Below, piece after piece: positions 54,272 through 62,161 of a DNA stretch of 62,161 nucleotides (position 1 is the stretch's first letter; each line of letters opens with the position of its first letter). The notes beneath the pieces are model-generated. The model saw only the letters and a list, made by a program, of their open reading frames with translations. It was not told where the DNA came from and searched no databases. Made by a program: the position numbers and the translations under genes. The DNA is from Labrenzia sp. DG1229 (GTDB lineage: Bacteria > Pseudomonadota > Alphaproteobacteria > Rhizobiales > Stappiaceae): the NCBI RefSeq assembly GCF_000521215.1, contig NZ_AYYG01000075.1:66693-128853 (forward strand), in the 5' to 3' direction.

Positions 54272-55246
54272 ATGAAGATCAAATGTCCGGACTGCAGTAC
54301 GTCCTATGAAATCAAGACAGAAGCTGTCGGTCCGGAAGGGCGCAGTGTCAAATGCGCCAAATGCGGCAACCGCTGGTTTGTCAGCCCTGATGATGACGAC
54401 GCATCCGTAGATTTCAAGGCGGCTGAAAATTCATCCACCACAGGTTCGGATCCAGACGAAACCGACAAGGGCGAAACCGACACCGCCGAAACTGACAAGG
54501 ATGAAGCTGACTGGGCGGCTGATTCCGAGGCGGATTCACAATCCGACGAAGCGGAGCAGGAGCCGGCGGAAGACTCCGAACCAGAGGAAGATATCGCGAA
54601 TTTCGAATCGCCACCGGCAGACACACCTGCAAGCGCCGACGAGAGCAAATTTGCTGCCGATCTCGCCGCGGACGAGGATGATGCAGAAGACCAGGTCGAC
54701 ATCGAATCCCAGGCCAAACGACCCAAGATCATCGTCAATCCCGACAAGTTCCGCCGCAATCATATCGGGGCCTTGCTGGGCTGGCTCTCCAGGCGAAATT
54801 ATCGCAGGCTGGGCGGTCTGTTGATTTTCGGTGTTTCAATTGCCGCGCTTGCGTCCTTTGTTTTGCTCAGAGACAGCATGGTCAAGCAATCACCGGACCT
54901 CGCCAGCCTCTTCCAGATAATCGGCTTTGACGTCAACCTGCGCGGCCTTGAATTCCGCAACCTCAGAACATTTTCAGAAATCGAGGACGGCAAGAAGGTT
55001 CTTGTTGTCGAAGGGTCGATCCGTAATCTTCTCGACGAAGCAAATGCGGTGCCGGCCGTTCGACTTTCCATTCGCAATTCGGATCTGCAGGAAGTATATG
55101 CCTGGACCGTCGAACCGCGCACAAAAGCTCTGAACGGTTTCGATGAAACCCGGTTCAGGACAATACTGGCCGACCCGCCGGAAGAGGCCTCCGATATCCA
55201 GGTCCGGTTTACCGACCGCGGCAAACGCCAGATAGTACTCGAGTGA
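54272..55246 (+). CDS. MJ0042-type zinc-ribbon membrane protein
   Basis: The 324-residue product starts with a zinc ribbon CPDCSTSYEIK ... CAKCGNRWF (Cys5, Cys8 and Cys28, Cys31), followed by a very acidic, repetitive region (about 50-140), one membrane span (about 188-208) and a C-terminal DUF3426-like domain (about 215-324). It overlaps or abuts hpt (a GTG at 55243 falls within its last codons). Such proteins are common near ftsEX in alphaproteobacteria; function is unknown. Confidence 0.85.
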   Translation: MKIKCPDCSTSYEIKTEAVGPEGRSVKCAKCGNRWFVSPDDDDASVDFKAAENSSTTGSDPDETDKGETDTAETDKDEADWAADSEADSQSDEAEQEPAEDSEPEEDIANFESPPADTPASADESKFAADLAADEDDAEDQVDIESQAKRPKIIVNPDKFRRNHIGALLGWLSRRNYRRLGGLLIFGVSIAALASFVLLRDSMVKQSPDLASLFQIIGFDVNLRGLEFRNLRTFSEIEDGKKVLVVEGSIRNLLDEANAVPAVRLSIRNSDLQEVYAWTVEPRTKALNGFDETRFRTILADPPEEASDIQVRFTDRGKRQIVLE

Positions 55247-55248
55247 TC

Positions 55249-55815
55249 ATGACAGCCAATATCCGTACCCTTTTTGATGAAGATGCCATTGCCGCGCGTG
55301 TTGCAGCGGTTGCCCAGGAAATCGCCGAGGGAAACCCCCGGAACCTGCTCGTCGTCGCCGTTCTGAAGGGGAGCTTCATTTTTGCCGCGGATCTTGTTCG
55401 CGCCATGCACCGCGCCAATCTGGAGCCTGAAATGGAGTTCATTCACCTGTCTTCCTACGGCGCAGGAACAGAAGGATCGGAAAACATCCGTGTTTTGCGC
55501 GATGTTGAAAGTGACGTTAACAACCGCGATATAATTTTAGTGGATGATATTCTGGAGTCGGGCCGTACTCTCGCCTTTGCAAGGGAGCGGCTGATCGGGC
55601 GCGGCGCCCGCTCTGTAAGGATTGCGGCACTGCTGGATAAACCCGAGCGCCGCAAAGCTGCCATATCTGCCGACTATGTGGGATTTGCCTGTCCTGATAA
55701 GTTTGTCGTCGGATACGGTATGGATATGGGCCATGCGTGGCGGCAATTGCCCTTTATTGGATATGTCGTGGCTTCCGAAGACGAGGCAGCGGCAGACGGC
55801 AAAACAGGAGCGTGA
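55249..55815 (+). CDS. hpt: Hypoxanthine phosphoribosyltransferase
   Basis: Purine salvage enzyme that makes IMP or GMP from the base and PRPP. The 188-residue product has VVAVLKGSFIFAADL (about 36-50) and the PRPP motif IILVDDILESGRTLA (about 95-109), and VGFACPDKFVVGYGMD (about 143-158). I chose ATG 55249, with the GTG at 55243 possible because it overlaps the preceding stop. It is 2 bases ahead of the receiver gene. Confidence 0.94.
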   Translation: MTANIRTLFDEDAIAARVAAVAQEIAEGNPRNLLVVAVLKGSFIFAADLVRAMHRANLEPEMEFIHLSSYGAGTEGSENIRVLRDVESDVNNRDIILVDDILESGRTLAFARERLIGRGARSVRIAALLDKPERRKAAISADYVGFACPDKFVVGYGMDMGHAWRQLPFIGYVVASEDEAAADGKTGA

Positions 55816-55817
55816 GC

Positions 55818-56213
55818 ATGGCTCGCATTCTTCTAACGGAAGACGACGAAGCGGTACGCAGTTTCGTAAAGCGCGCGCTTGAACTTGATGGACATTCAGT
55901 GGACGTGGCGGAAGACGGTGGTGAAGCCGTTGAAACGCTGACCCGAGAAAAGGGCGAGTTCGATCTTCTGGTATCCGACATCAAGATGCCGGTCATGGAC
56001 GGCATTGCGCTCGCGCTGCAAACCGCGCGTGATTTTCCGGACATGCCGATACTCTTGATGACAGGTTTCGCCGATCAGCGTGAGCGTGCAAACGGTCTGG
56101 ACGCACTGGTTCACGACGTGATCACCAAGCCGTTCTCGCTTGTCGATATCCGCAAAGCCGTCCGCGATGCCATTGCCGGCGAGTTGCCGCAGGAAACACG
56201 TCGTTACGCGTAA
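55818..56213 (+). CDS. cpdR: CpdR-like single-domain response regulator
   Basis: The 131-residue product is a stand-alone receiver with ARILLTEDDEAVR (2-14), phospho-acceptor Asp in LLVSDIKMPVMDG (Asp about residue 54) and the conserved Lys in VITKPF. Relatives in Caulobacter and Rhizobium deliver substrates to ClpXP in a phosphorylation-dependent way in the cell cycle. It follows hpt by 2 bases (AGGAG ahead of the ATG lies in hpt). A bidirectional hairpin ends the transcript. Confidence 0.88.
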   Translation: MARILLTEDDEAVRSFVKRALELDGHSVDVAEDGGEAVETLTREKGEFDLLVSDIKMPVMDGIALALQTARDFPDMPILLMTGFADQRERANGLDALVHDVITKPFSLVDIRKAVRDAIAGELPQETRRYA

Positions 56214-56309
56214 TCTGCACTTGGTTGTCAATCCAGGGTTCTGTCCGTCACGATCATCCGCATACGCTGCGGAATAGTCTTTCGGCTTTCTGCTGAACAG
56301 CTACAACCT

Positions 56310-56333
56310 GATCAAGTCAGAAGAGACTTGATC
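56310..56333. terminator. Hairpin between the CpdR-like and ABC ATPase genes
   Basis: GATCAAGTC-AGAAGA-GACTTGATC is a perfect 9-base stem with a 6-base loop, between two convergent genes, 97 bases past the receiver gene and about 105 past the ATPase gene. No T-run follows; a bidirectional end is likely. Confidence 0.6.
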
Positions 56334-56437
56334 GATCAAAGTTCTGATGCCTGACCGGCATAGAGGCGGTCGATCCGATCTGTCTGACGCAATCGAGCGA
56401 CGCCCTTTGGGTGTCTTTTCCCCATGATTGTCCAGAA

Positions 56438-57216
56438 CTAGTGTTGCAATATCTGATCCAGGAAACTCCTGGTCCGCAAATTGCGGGGGCTTTCAAAAAA
56501 TTTCTCAGGCTCGTTCTCTTCCACAATCTGACCCTGATCCATAAACACAACCCGATCTGCGACATTCCGGGCGAACCCCATTTCGTGGGTAACGCAGATC
56601 ATTGTCATGCCTTCTGTCGCGAGTTGTTCCATTGTATCGAGAACTTCACTGATCATCTCCGGGTCCAGCGCAGATGTCGGCTCGTCAAACAACATGATGC
56701 GAGGTTCCATGCACAATGCGCGGGCGATAGCCACCCGCTGCTGCTGTCCACCTGACAATTGGCCGGAAGCTTGTCAGCCTGGTCTGGTATCCTGACCTTT
56801 TCAAGATAGCGCCGGGCCAGGCTTTCAGCTTCCCGGCGCGTCTTCCTGCGAACAGACATCGGGGCCAACACACAGTTTTCCATGACAGTCAGGTGTGGAA
56901 ACAGGTTGAATTGCTGAAAGCACATTCCGACTTCCGAACGGATCTGATCGATATTCTCCACGTCGCCGGTCAAGGGGATGCCATCGACGATGATATCCCC
57001 CTGCTGATGTTCTTCCAGACGGTTGATACATCGGATCAGTGTGGATTTTCCCGACCCGGACGGTCCGCAGACAACAATCCGCTCTCCGCTGTGCACAGTC
57101 AGATTGATGTCCTTCAGAACCTGGAAATCGCCGTACCATTTGTTCACATGCCGAATGTCGATCATGAGATCCCGCACGGACGGTGAAGATTCCTCGGTGA
57201 GGTGCTGAATTTCCAT
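56438..57216 (-). pseudogene. Polar amino acid ABC transporter ATPase, split by a one-base frameshift
   Basis: Frame one from ATG 57216 gives Walker A GPSGSGKST (51-59) and the Q-loop CFQQFNLFPH, and runs normally to ADKLPA (residue 152). There one base is missing (56759-56763): the signature [15 protein letters not shown], Walker B and the H-loop continue in another frame to 56438. Adding one C would restore [13 protein letters not shown] and about 259 residues. As read, frame one ends in 35 unrelated residues, so the protein would lack ATPase function. It is the last gene of the solute uptake operon. Assembly error or true mutation cannot be told apart here. Confidence 0.85.
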
Positions 57217-57239
57217 CTGGTCCGGATTCCCGTTGGTGT

Positions 57240-57920
57240 CTAGCGCAAGGCGGTCGCTGGTTTGGCGGTCTCGACATCAATCCTGACCTGCACCATCTGC
57301 GTGAGTTTCAGAAAGAGCGTCGAAAGCATCCAATAGATCACGGCGATCGTTGCAAATGTCTCGACCGGCGTGAACGTGCGCCCATTGATATCGCTTGCCG
57401 CATAGGTCAGTTCGGCCACCGTGATCATCGACAGTAGTGAGGTTTCCTTGATCATCGTCAGAGCGATATTTGTGCCTGGCGGAAAAACATATTGATAAAT
57501 TTGCGGGAAGATTACCCTGCGCATGTAAAAGCCATACCTCAGGCCAAGCGCCTTGGCAGCGTCGAACTGACCCTGTGAAATGGCTTCCACACCACCGCGA
57601 AACACTTCGGCGAAGTATGCTCCGCCATAGACCGACAGGCAGATTAATCCCGTGGTCAGGCCCGACAACCGGATGCCGTAGAATGGAAGCGCGTAAAAAA
57701 CCATGAATATTATGATGAGCAATGGGATGTTGCGCATCAGTTCGATAAACACGATAGCGGGCCAGCGCAGCAGTCGAGACCTTGATATGCGCAACAAGCA
57801 GACAAAGACCCCGATCAGAATGCCGACAGGGATCGAGATTCCCGAGATCAACAAGGTGTTCATCAAACCCTCGATCAGTATATCCCGATTGTCCCATATG
57901 GCGCTGTAATCGAATGTCAT
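57240..57920 (-). CDS. Amino acid ABC transporter permease (HisM/GlnP-like), second of two
   Basis: The 226-residue product has five membrane segments and the EAA loop FDAAKALGLRYGFYMRRVIF (about 117-136) that contacts the ATPase. It pairs with the preceding permease to form a heterodimer. It lies 23 bases ahead of the ATPase gene and 9 bases after the first permease gene. Substrate is inferred below from the ureohydrolase neighbour. Confidence 0.92.
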   Translation of the reverse strand: MTFDYSAIWDNRDILIEGLMNTLLISGISIPVGILIGVFVCLLRISRSRLLRWPAIVFIELMRNIPLLIIIFMVFYALPFYGIRLSGLTTGLICLSVYGGAYFAEVFRGGVEAISQGQFDAAKALGLRYGFYMRRVIFPQIYQYVFPPGTNIALTMIKETSLLSMITVAELTYAASDINGRTFTPVETFATIAVIYWMLSTLFLKLTQMVQVRIDVETAKPATALR

Positions 57921-57929
57921 GGAGCCTCT

Positions 57930-58592
57930 CTACAGCCGGTATTTCAGGGATCTGCGCTGGAGGTATTCTCCAAACTGACTGATCGAAAAACAGATTACGA
58001 AATAGGCAATCGCCGCCAGGCCCAGCACTTCAACAGGCCGGAATGTCTCGTTGTAAAGCATCTGGGATGCACGGGTCAGCTCGACCAATGTGATGGTGGA
58101 CAGCAACGGTGTTATCTTGATCACCATGGTGAATTCATTCACCAGCAAGGGGATTACCGAATTGAAGACCTGGGGCAGGATGATCTTGAGCCAGACCTTG
58201 CTTTTGGAAAGTCCCAGGGCCTCGGCCGCTTCCCATTGCCCCTTCGGAATACGGCTCAAACCACCACGAAGTATTTCGGCAACAAAGGCCCCGCTGTTGA
58301 AGCCTATTGCCATGATTCCAGCGGTGAATGGGCCAATGTTCACGCCCGTAAGCGGGGCAAGCGCATAGTAGAAAATCAGGATTTGGACCAACGCGGGCGT
58401 TCCGCGAATGAAGCTGCCATAGACTGTGGCAATCGACCTGAGCAACCACCAACGGCTGTTACGCAACAACAAAAGGACGGTCCCGACAAGAATGCCGACG
58501 CAACACGCCAGGATGCCAACATAAATCGTGTAAAGAGCGCCCCATAGCATGGGTCCCGTTTTCGGGATGATTTCTGCAAAATGCAGCTCCAT
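57930..58592 (-). CDS. Amino acid ABC transporter permease (HisQ/GlnP-like), first of two
   Basis: The 220-residue product has five membrane segments and the EAA loop WEAAEALGLSKSKVWLKIIL. I chose ATG 58592 (MELHFAEIIPKTGPM); the longer reading crosses into the gap after the binding-protein gene. It is 82 bases downstream of that gene and 9 bases ahead of the second permease. Confidence 0.92.
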   Translation of the reverse strand: MELHFAEIIPKTGPMLWGALYTIYVGILACCVGILVGTVLLLLRNSRWWLLRSIATVYGSFIRGTPALVQILIFYYALAPLTGVNIGPFTAGIMAIGFNSGAFVAEILRGGLSRIPKGQWEAAEALGLSKSKVWLKIILPQVFNSVIPLLVNEFTMVIKITPLLSTITLVELTRASQMLYNETFRPVEVLGLAAIAYFVICFSISQFGEYLQRRSLKYRL

Positions 58593-58674
58593 GGAGATGT
58601 TCTTTCCGGTGAGGGGTAAGTTGAACCGGAACGGGCCGGAACTGGTTCCAGGCCTGTTCCGGTTTAACGAAAAC

Positions 58675-59526
58675 TCAGAGCGCACCAGCTGGCAGGTAAC
58701 TTTCGGGAAGCTCCATTTCAAATCCGAACCATTTCATCTGAAGTTCTTTCAGACTGCCGTCGGCTTCGAGCCTGTCAATTATTTCATTTACCTGATCCCG
58801 CAAATCCGACCCATCGGGATGTGCGACCCAGGCAAACAACGTACCCTCGCCGATCAGATCAAGCTTCGCGAATGTATCGGGGCGCTGCCTTTGCATCGGA
58901 GCCAGTGAAAAGGAAGGAATTGTGCCAATGTCAATCTGACCGCTTGCCAGGGCCAGACGCATGTCATCAGTGGATTTGAAGCCCCGAATGTCTGCAAATC
59001 CTGGTCCGCCCGCGGCCTTCAGTTCTGCATCAACGGCTTCAACTTCCTGCGCCTGGGATGAGCCCAGCTCAACGCCGACGATCTTGTCGGCTACATCCGC
59101 CACACTGGACATGCTGTCATCACCATGACGCTTGACCAGCATGGTTTCTGCCACCGCTAACGGTCGGGTGTAAGCGTATTTCCCGACCCGATCAGGCTTG
59201 ATCGCAACCGAGGTGGCGACGAGATCGTATTTCTTGGCCAGAACGCCGGCAAGGATGCCGTCCCACGGCAATTGAAGCTGCTCGAGTTCAACACCCATAT
59301 CGGTCACTACCAGATCGAGAATGTCCTTGCCGTATCCGACGACTTTGCCGTTCTCGAGATACTCCATCGGCGGATATGCGACTTCTGTCGCGACCGTGAT
59401 TTTTCCGTTGGAATTGACGCTTTCCAGCACTGACCCAGCGTTTGACAAACCGGTCATCGCGAGGATCGCTGCAAACCCGAACAGTCCTTTCGAGAGCGGT
59501 TTTATGTGATGAAGTATCGATGTCAT
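58675..59526 (-). CDS. Periplasmic solute-binding protein of a polar amino acid transporter
   Basis: The 283-residue product has a signal peptide (cleavage near SNA, about residue 30) and a type-3 binding domain with ITVATEVAYPPMEYLENGKV (about 43-62), YDLVATSVAIKPDR and WFGFE at the C-terminus. It gives the transporter its substrate choice. Being 46 bases after the agmatinase-family gene, it probably binds a guanidino compound such as agmatine, guanidinobutyrate or arginine; this is inference from context. Confidence 0.9.
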   Translation of the reverse strand: MTSILHHIKPLSKGLFGFAAILAMTGLSNAGSVLESVNSNGKITVATEVAYPPMEYLENGKVVGYGKDILDLVVTDMGVELEQLQLPWDGILAGVLAKKYDLVATSVAIKPDRVGKYAYTRPLAVAETMLVKRHGDDSMSSVADVADKIVGVELGSSQAQEVEAVDAELKAAGGPGFADIRGFKSTDDMRLALASGQIDIGTIPSFSLAPMQRQRPDTFAKLDLIGEGTLFAWVAHPDGSDLRDQVNEIIDRLEADGSLKELQMKWFGFEMELPESYLPAGAL

Positions 59527-59572
59527 TTCATTCTCCTAGGTGCTGGATAATCTCGCTGCATTTCTTGTCGGT

Positions 59573-60547
59573 TCATGACCTTGCGTCCCGCGCACGCGCG
59601 AGAACGCACAGAATTTCAAACATGATCGAGACGCCAACCCAGGCCGTGCCCCCGGTCGGGTCGAATGGTGGTGACACCTCAACAAGATCACCGCCGATGA
59701 TGTTCAGCCCATCGAGAGCCCGAACCATTTGTTGCGCTTGAAATGTTGTAAATCCGCCGATTTCCGGTGTGCCGGTACCGGGCGCGAAAGATGGATCAAT
59801 GGAATCGATATCGAAACTGACATAGGTTTCGTCAGAGCCTACGATTTCACGCGCCTCGGTCATGACATCGACCACACCGCGCTCGAAGAGTTCTTCTATC
59901 TCGACTATGCGAACGCCTTGTTCCAACGCCCAGTCAAAGTCCGAAGCATCGTACTTGATGCCGCGAATACCGATCTGGATTGTGCGCCGGGGATCAAGGT
60001 AACCCTGTTCAATTGCCCTGCGGAAGGGTGTGCCATGGGTGTATTTGCTGCCACCGAAATAGACATCGTTCATGTCGGTATGGGCATCAAAATGAACCAT
60101 ACCGACCGGCTTTTCCTTGCCCAATGCACGCAAGACCGGGAACGAAATCAAATGATCGCCGCCAGCTGTTAGCGGAACGATGCGCTTTTCATGGATGTGC
60201 TCATAAAACCCGGTGATCAGATCCAGACTTTCCATGATGTCCATCGGATTGACCGGCGCATCTCCAAGGTCGGCACAATTGACCAGCGCAAACGGGTTCA
60301 TGCCGGTGCGCGGATGAGTGGTCCGGATCATTGTGGACAGGTCTCGAAGCTGACGCGGGCCATGGCGTGGTCCCGGCCTGTTAGAGGTGCCGCTGTCAAA
60401 TGGAACGCCGGCAATCCCGATATCCAATTTGTCGGCATCTGCGCTGTCAACATTGACATGTGGAAGCCGCATGAACGTGGGCAGCGCCGCGAAGCGAGGT
60501 GTTTTCATTCCTGAAACTGGCTGGAAGTCGGCGTCTTTAGGCAACAT
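59573..60547 (-). CDS. speB: Agmatinase / guanidinobutyrase-family ureohydrolase
   Basis: Mn-dependent enzyme that splits urea from a guanidino substrate. The 324-residue product has all the metal motifs: GGDHLISFP (His), HFDAHTDM (Asp-His-Asp) and SFDIDSIDPSFAPGTGTPE (two Asp). I chose ATG 60547, with GAAGAG upstream; an upstream TTG at 60580 is less likely. Sequence alone does not separate agmatinase from guanidinobutyrase or guanidinopropionase. Urea released could feed the urease encoded at the other end of the window. It heads the ABC operon and is divergent from a LysR gene. Confidence 0.9.
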   Translation of the reverse strand: MLPKDADFQPVSGMKTPRFAALPTFMRLPHVNVDSADADKLDIGIAGVPFDSGTSNRPGPRHGPRQLRDLSTMIRTTHPRTGMNPFALVNCADLGDAPVNPMDIMESLDLITGFYEHIHEKRIVPLTAGGDHLISFPVLRALGKEKPVGMVHFDAHTDMNDVYFGGSKYTHGTPFRRAIEQGYLDPRRTIQIGIRGIKYDASDFDWALEQGVRIVEIEELFERGVVDVMTEAREIVGSDETYVSFDIDSIDPSFAPGTGTPEIGGFTTFQAQQMVRALDGLNIIGGDLVEVSPPFDPTGGTAWVGVSIMFEILCVLARARDARS

Positions 60548-60571
60548 TGCGATCTCTTCAAAACTTGTGTG

Positions 60572-60581
60572 ATTGCGCAAT
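60572..60581. promoter_or_regulatory. Palindrome in the ureohydrolase / LysR divergent region
   Basis: ATTGCGCAAT is a perfect 10-base palindrome 25 bases ahead of the ureohydrolase start and 67 bases ahead of the LysR start. It has the dyad shape of a LysR-type binding site. A TACAAT at 60580-60585 (minus strand) could be the -10 of the operon. Confidence 0.45.
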
Positions 60582-60647
60582 TGTAGTTACTTCTTGAAAT
60601 TGATAAACTCGGACATATCGTAATTTACTTTGAGGAATTTGGACGTA

Positions 60648-61562
60648 ATGACCGATTCCATACTTGCAGATGTCGATATCAAGCTGCTTCGTGTGTTTCG
60701 CACGATCGTGGAATGCAGGGGGTTTTCTCCGGCGCAGGCCGAGCTCAATCTGTCGCGCTCAACCATCAGCACACATATGGCAAATCTTGAGACACGGGTC
60801 GGGTTCAAGCTGTGTAGCCGCGGACGCGCCGGCTTCGCGCTGACTGACCGGGGTCGCTCCGTCTACGAGGCGGCCTGTTCAATGCTGGCTGCAATCGAAG
60901 GCTACCACGCGCAAATCGAGCACCTGAAGGAACGGATCGTCGGTGAAGTCACCGTCGGTGTTGTCGACAACCTCATCACGAATTCGGATTGTCACCTTCG
61001 TGACGCGATCCGCGACGCCCTTGCCGTGTCCCAAGACCTGAGAATTACGCTTCGGATTGCTCCACCTGACGAGATTGAGGAACAATTGGTTCGGGGACAA
61101 ATCCAAATGGCGATCACGCCACAGTTTCAGAACAGAAAATTCATTTCACAAAGACCAGTATTCTCGGAAAGGCAGCTTTTGCTCTGCGGCAGGGAGAACC
61201 CTTTATTCTTGCTTGACGAAGACAAGATGACGTCAAAGCTGGTTGCCGAGCAACAATACGTTCGGCGTGGTTTCGTTTCGGTCATGACGCCGTATTCATC
61301 CCATTTCAACAGTCCTGCCCTTGCAGTTTCGCATCAAATGGAGGGGCTGGCATTTTTTATCCTCAGTGGACGTTGTGTCGGTTTTCTGCCCGAATTCTTT
61401 GCAGAATATTGGATCGAACGGAATGAAATGCGTGTCATACGTCCGGACAGGTTTTGTTTTGACGTTCCCATCTGTCTGTCGCGTCGAGAGGATAAGCAAC
61501 ACACACATGCAGAAGCGTGTGTCTATGACGCCATTCTCTGCGCGCAGCAGAGCGCTGAATAG
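60648..61562 (+). CDS. LysR-family transcriptional regulator
   Basis: The 304-residue product has the N-terminal winged HTH (about 10-70; FSPAQAELNLSRSTISTHMANL) and a periplasmic-binding-like effector domain (about 95-300). It is divergent from the ureohydrolase-ABC operon with 100 bases between starts, so it probably activates that operon in response to its substrate. ATG 60648 was chosen over a TTG at 60630. Confidence 0.92.
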   Translation: MTDSILADVDIKLLRVFRTIVECRGFSPAQAELNLSRSTISTHMANLETRVGFKLCSRGRAGFALTDRGRSVYEAACSMLAAIEGYHAQIEHLKERIVGEVTVGVVDNLITNSDCHLRDAIRDALAVSQDLRITLRIAPPDEIEEQLVRGQIQMAITPQFQNRKFISQRPVFSERQLLLCGRENPLFLLDEDKMTSKLVAEQQYVRRGFVSVMTPYSSHFNSPALAVSHQMEGLAFFILSGRCVGFLPEFFAEYWIERNEMRVIRPDRFCFDVPICLSRREDKQHTHAEACVYDAILCAQQSAE

Positions 61563-61587
61563 CGCGCGGTCTGCGCTCGCAGGTTCT

Positions 61588-61609
61588 GGTGACGGCATCA
61601 CCTGATTTT
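61588..61609 (+). terminator. Weak terminator after the LysR gene
   Basis: GGTGA-CGGCA-TCACC is a 5-base stem with a 5-base loop, followed by TGATTTT. It starts 25 bases after the LysR stop. The stem is short, so confidence is low. The rest of the gap to 61812 shows nothing I can name. Confidence 0.35.
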
Positions 61610-61812
61610 CAATTCCCGGACGCCGGATCGGCATCGGATTGATAAGACCGCCTTTCTCGATTCAATCAACGGACGTCTTGCGCTGTGAACCCGGCCCTTT
61701 GCCGTTTTTGGAGTCCGACCTGACCCTCACATTCTTCCGGTTGCCAACAAACAACCCCGGTACACACATGACGGGGGACTTGGAATAACGCAGGCCTATT
61801 CGTCCTTCTCAA

Positions 61813-62161
61813 TCAATACCGCTTCAAAAGCCGTTCCAGATAGTCCAGTTCCAGCTTGGGGCGGGAGGGATCGGAGAAGCGCTTGCGCAGCTCTTCCAGG
61901 ATCCGCCGTGCGCGCTGAACGTCGATTTCATCCGGAATCTGTACCCGATTGTTGAAATCCGGTCCTTCTGCACGGCGTGGTCGGCCAAGCGGATCTTCGT
62001 CCATGGGCGAGGGTCCGTTCGGGTTTCCTGCCCCTTCGCCTTGGCCCATCATCTGCTCGGTCATGCCTTGCGCGCCGCGCCGGAGTGCGTCCAGCGCATC
62101 TCCCTGCTCGCCGACAGCCTGCTGACCCTGGCCCTGGCCAAGGGATTGCTGTGCATCGCCC
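61813..62161 (-). CDS. DUF4175 (TIGR02302-type) membrane protein, C-terminal part only
   Basis: The frame is open from the right window edge and ends at 61813. The visible 115 or so residues begin with a Gln/Gly-rich stretch (SLGQGQGQQAVGEQGD) and contain DPLGRPRRAEGPDFNNRVQI and the C-terminal ILEELRKRFSDPSRPKLELD, typical of the end of DUF4175 proteins in Hyphomicrobiales. These are large membrane proteins of unknown function. The start is outside the window. Confidence 0.8.
   Translation of the reverse strand, partial: GDAQQSLGQGQGQQAVGEQGDALDALRRGAQGMTEQMMGQGEGAGNPNGPSPMDEDPLGRPRRAEGPDFNNRVQIPDEIDVQRARRILEELRKRFSDPSRPKLELDYLERLLKRY

Noticed and set aside
1..62161. CRISPR arrays, tRNA or rRNA genes, insertion sequences, phage genes
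   Set aside because: I looked for regularly spaced repeats, cloverleaf sequences, transposase motifs and terminal inverted repeats and found none that I could support.

Overview
The window looks like an ordinary chromosomal stretch from an alphaproteobacterium of the Hyphomicrobiales, probably a Stappiaceae-type marine bacterium (Roseibium/Labrenzia-like; the genus is an inference). Supporting signs are the 1.6-kresidue NAD-glutamate dehydrogenase, the DUF1674, DUF1737, DUF2125 and DUF4175 families, a CpdR-type receiver, the ftsE-ftsX / zinc-ribbon / hpt layout and a moderately GC-rich coding style. I found no rRNA, tRNA, CRISPR array, transposase or phage gene. Gene density is high and most genes are housekeeping.

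Region by region: 1-5.8 kb is a minus-strand urease operon (ureD-A-B, two secreted LprI-like proteins, ureC, a glutathione S-transferase, ureE, ureF cut by the window edge), preceded by a strong sigma-54 promoter match. 6-9.3 kb holds a D,D-carboxypeptidase, a small acidic protein and a CobW-type metallochaperone GTPase. 9.4-10.8 kb is a divergent azoreductase / CGNR-regulator pair with two matching operators between them. 10.8-15.6 kb carries ftsY, mtaB, dapF and a YpfJ-type metalloprotease. 15.7-22.4 kb is more accessory: a small CHAP/NlpC-like protein, a frameshifted L,D-transpeptidase, an orphan response regulator with a cyclic-nucleotide-binding protein, a thioesterase and O-methyltransferase, and a GlxA-type regulator divergent from an MFS transporter.

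22.6-31.2 kb has leuD, argC, an AhpD-like protein, the large glutamate dehydrogenase and a UMF1-type MFS protein. 31.4-37.5 kb has purH, a heparinase II/III-like protein, rsmB and htpX. 37.6-45 kb has an SDHAF4-like factor, a helical-repeat protein, an SGNH esterase, an aminotransferase, ftsK, lolA and an ATP-grasp enzyme. 45-52 kb is a mix of sulfotransferase, CoA-ester lyase, EamA transporter, acetyltransferase, DUF2125, ChaC, PlsC and YdcF. 52.3-56.2 kb is ftsX-ftsE, a zinc-ribbon membrane protein, hpt and a CpdR-like receiver. 56.4-61.6 kb is a polar amino acid/guanidino compound uptake and ureohydrolase operon divergent from a LysR regulator, in which the ABC ATPase gene carries a one-base frameshift. 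The window ends inside a DUF4175 gene.

Functional theme: nitrogen handling recurs (urease with a sigma-54 promoter, an agmatinase-family ureohydrolase with its transporter and regulator, and glutamate dehydrogenase). Ureohydrolases of this family release urea, so the two ends of the window could feed one pathway. The items most worth checking are the CGNR operator pair, the hairpin that covers the ribosome-binding site of the MFS gene, the two single-base frameshifts, the extra genes inside the urease operon and the ATP-grasp gene behind lolA. I did not find a clearly unprecedented multi-gene system.
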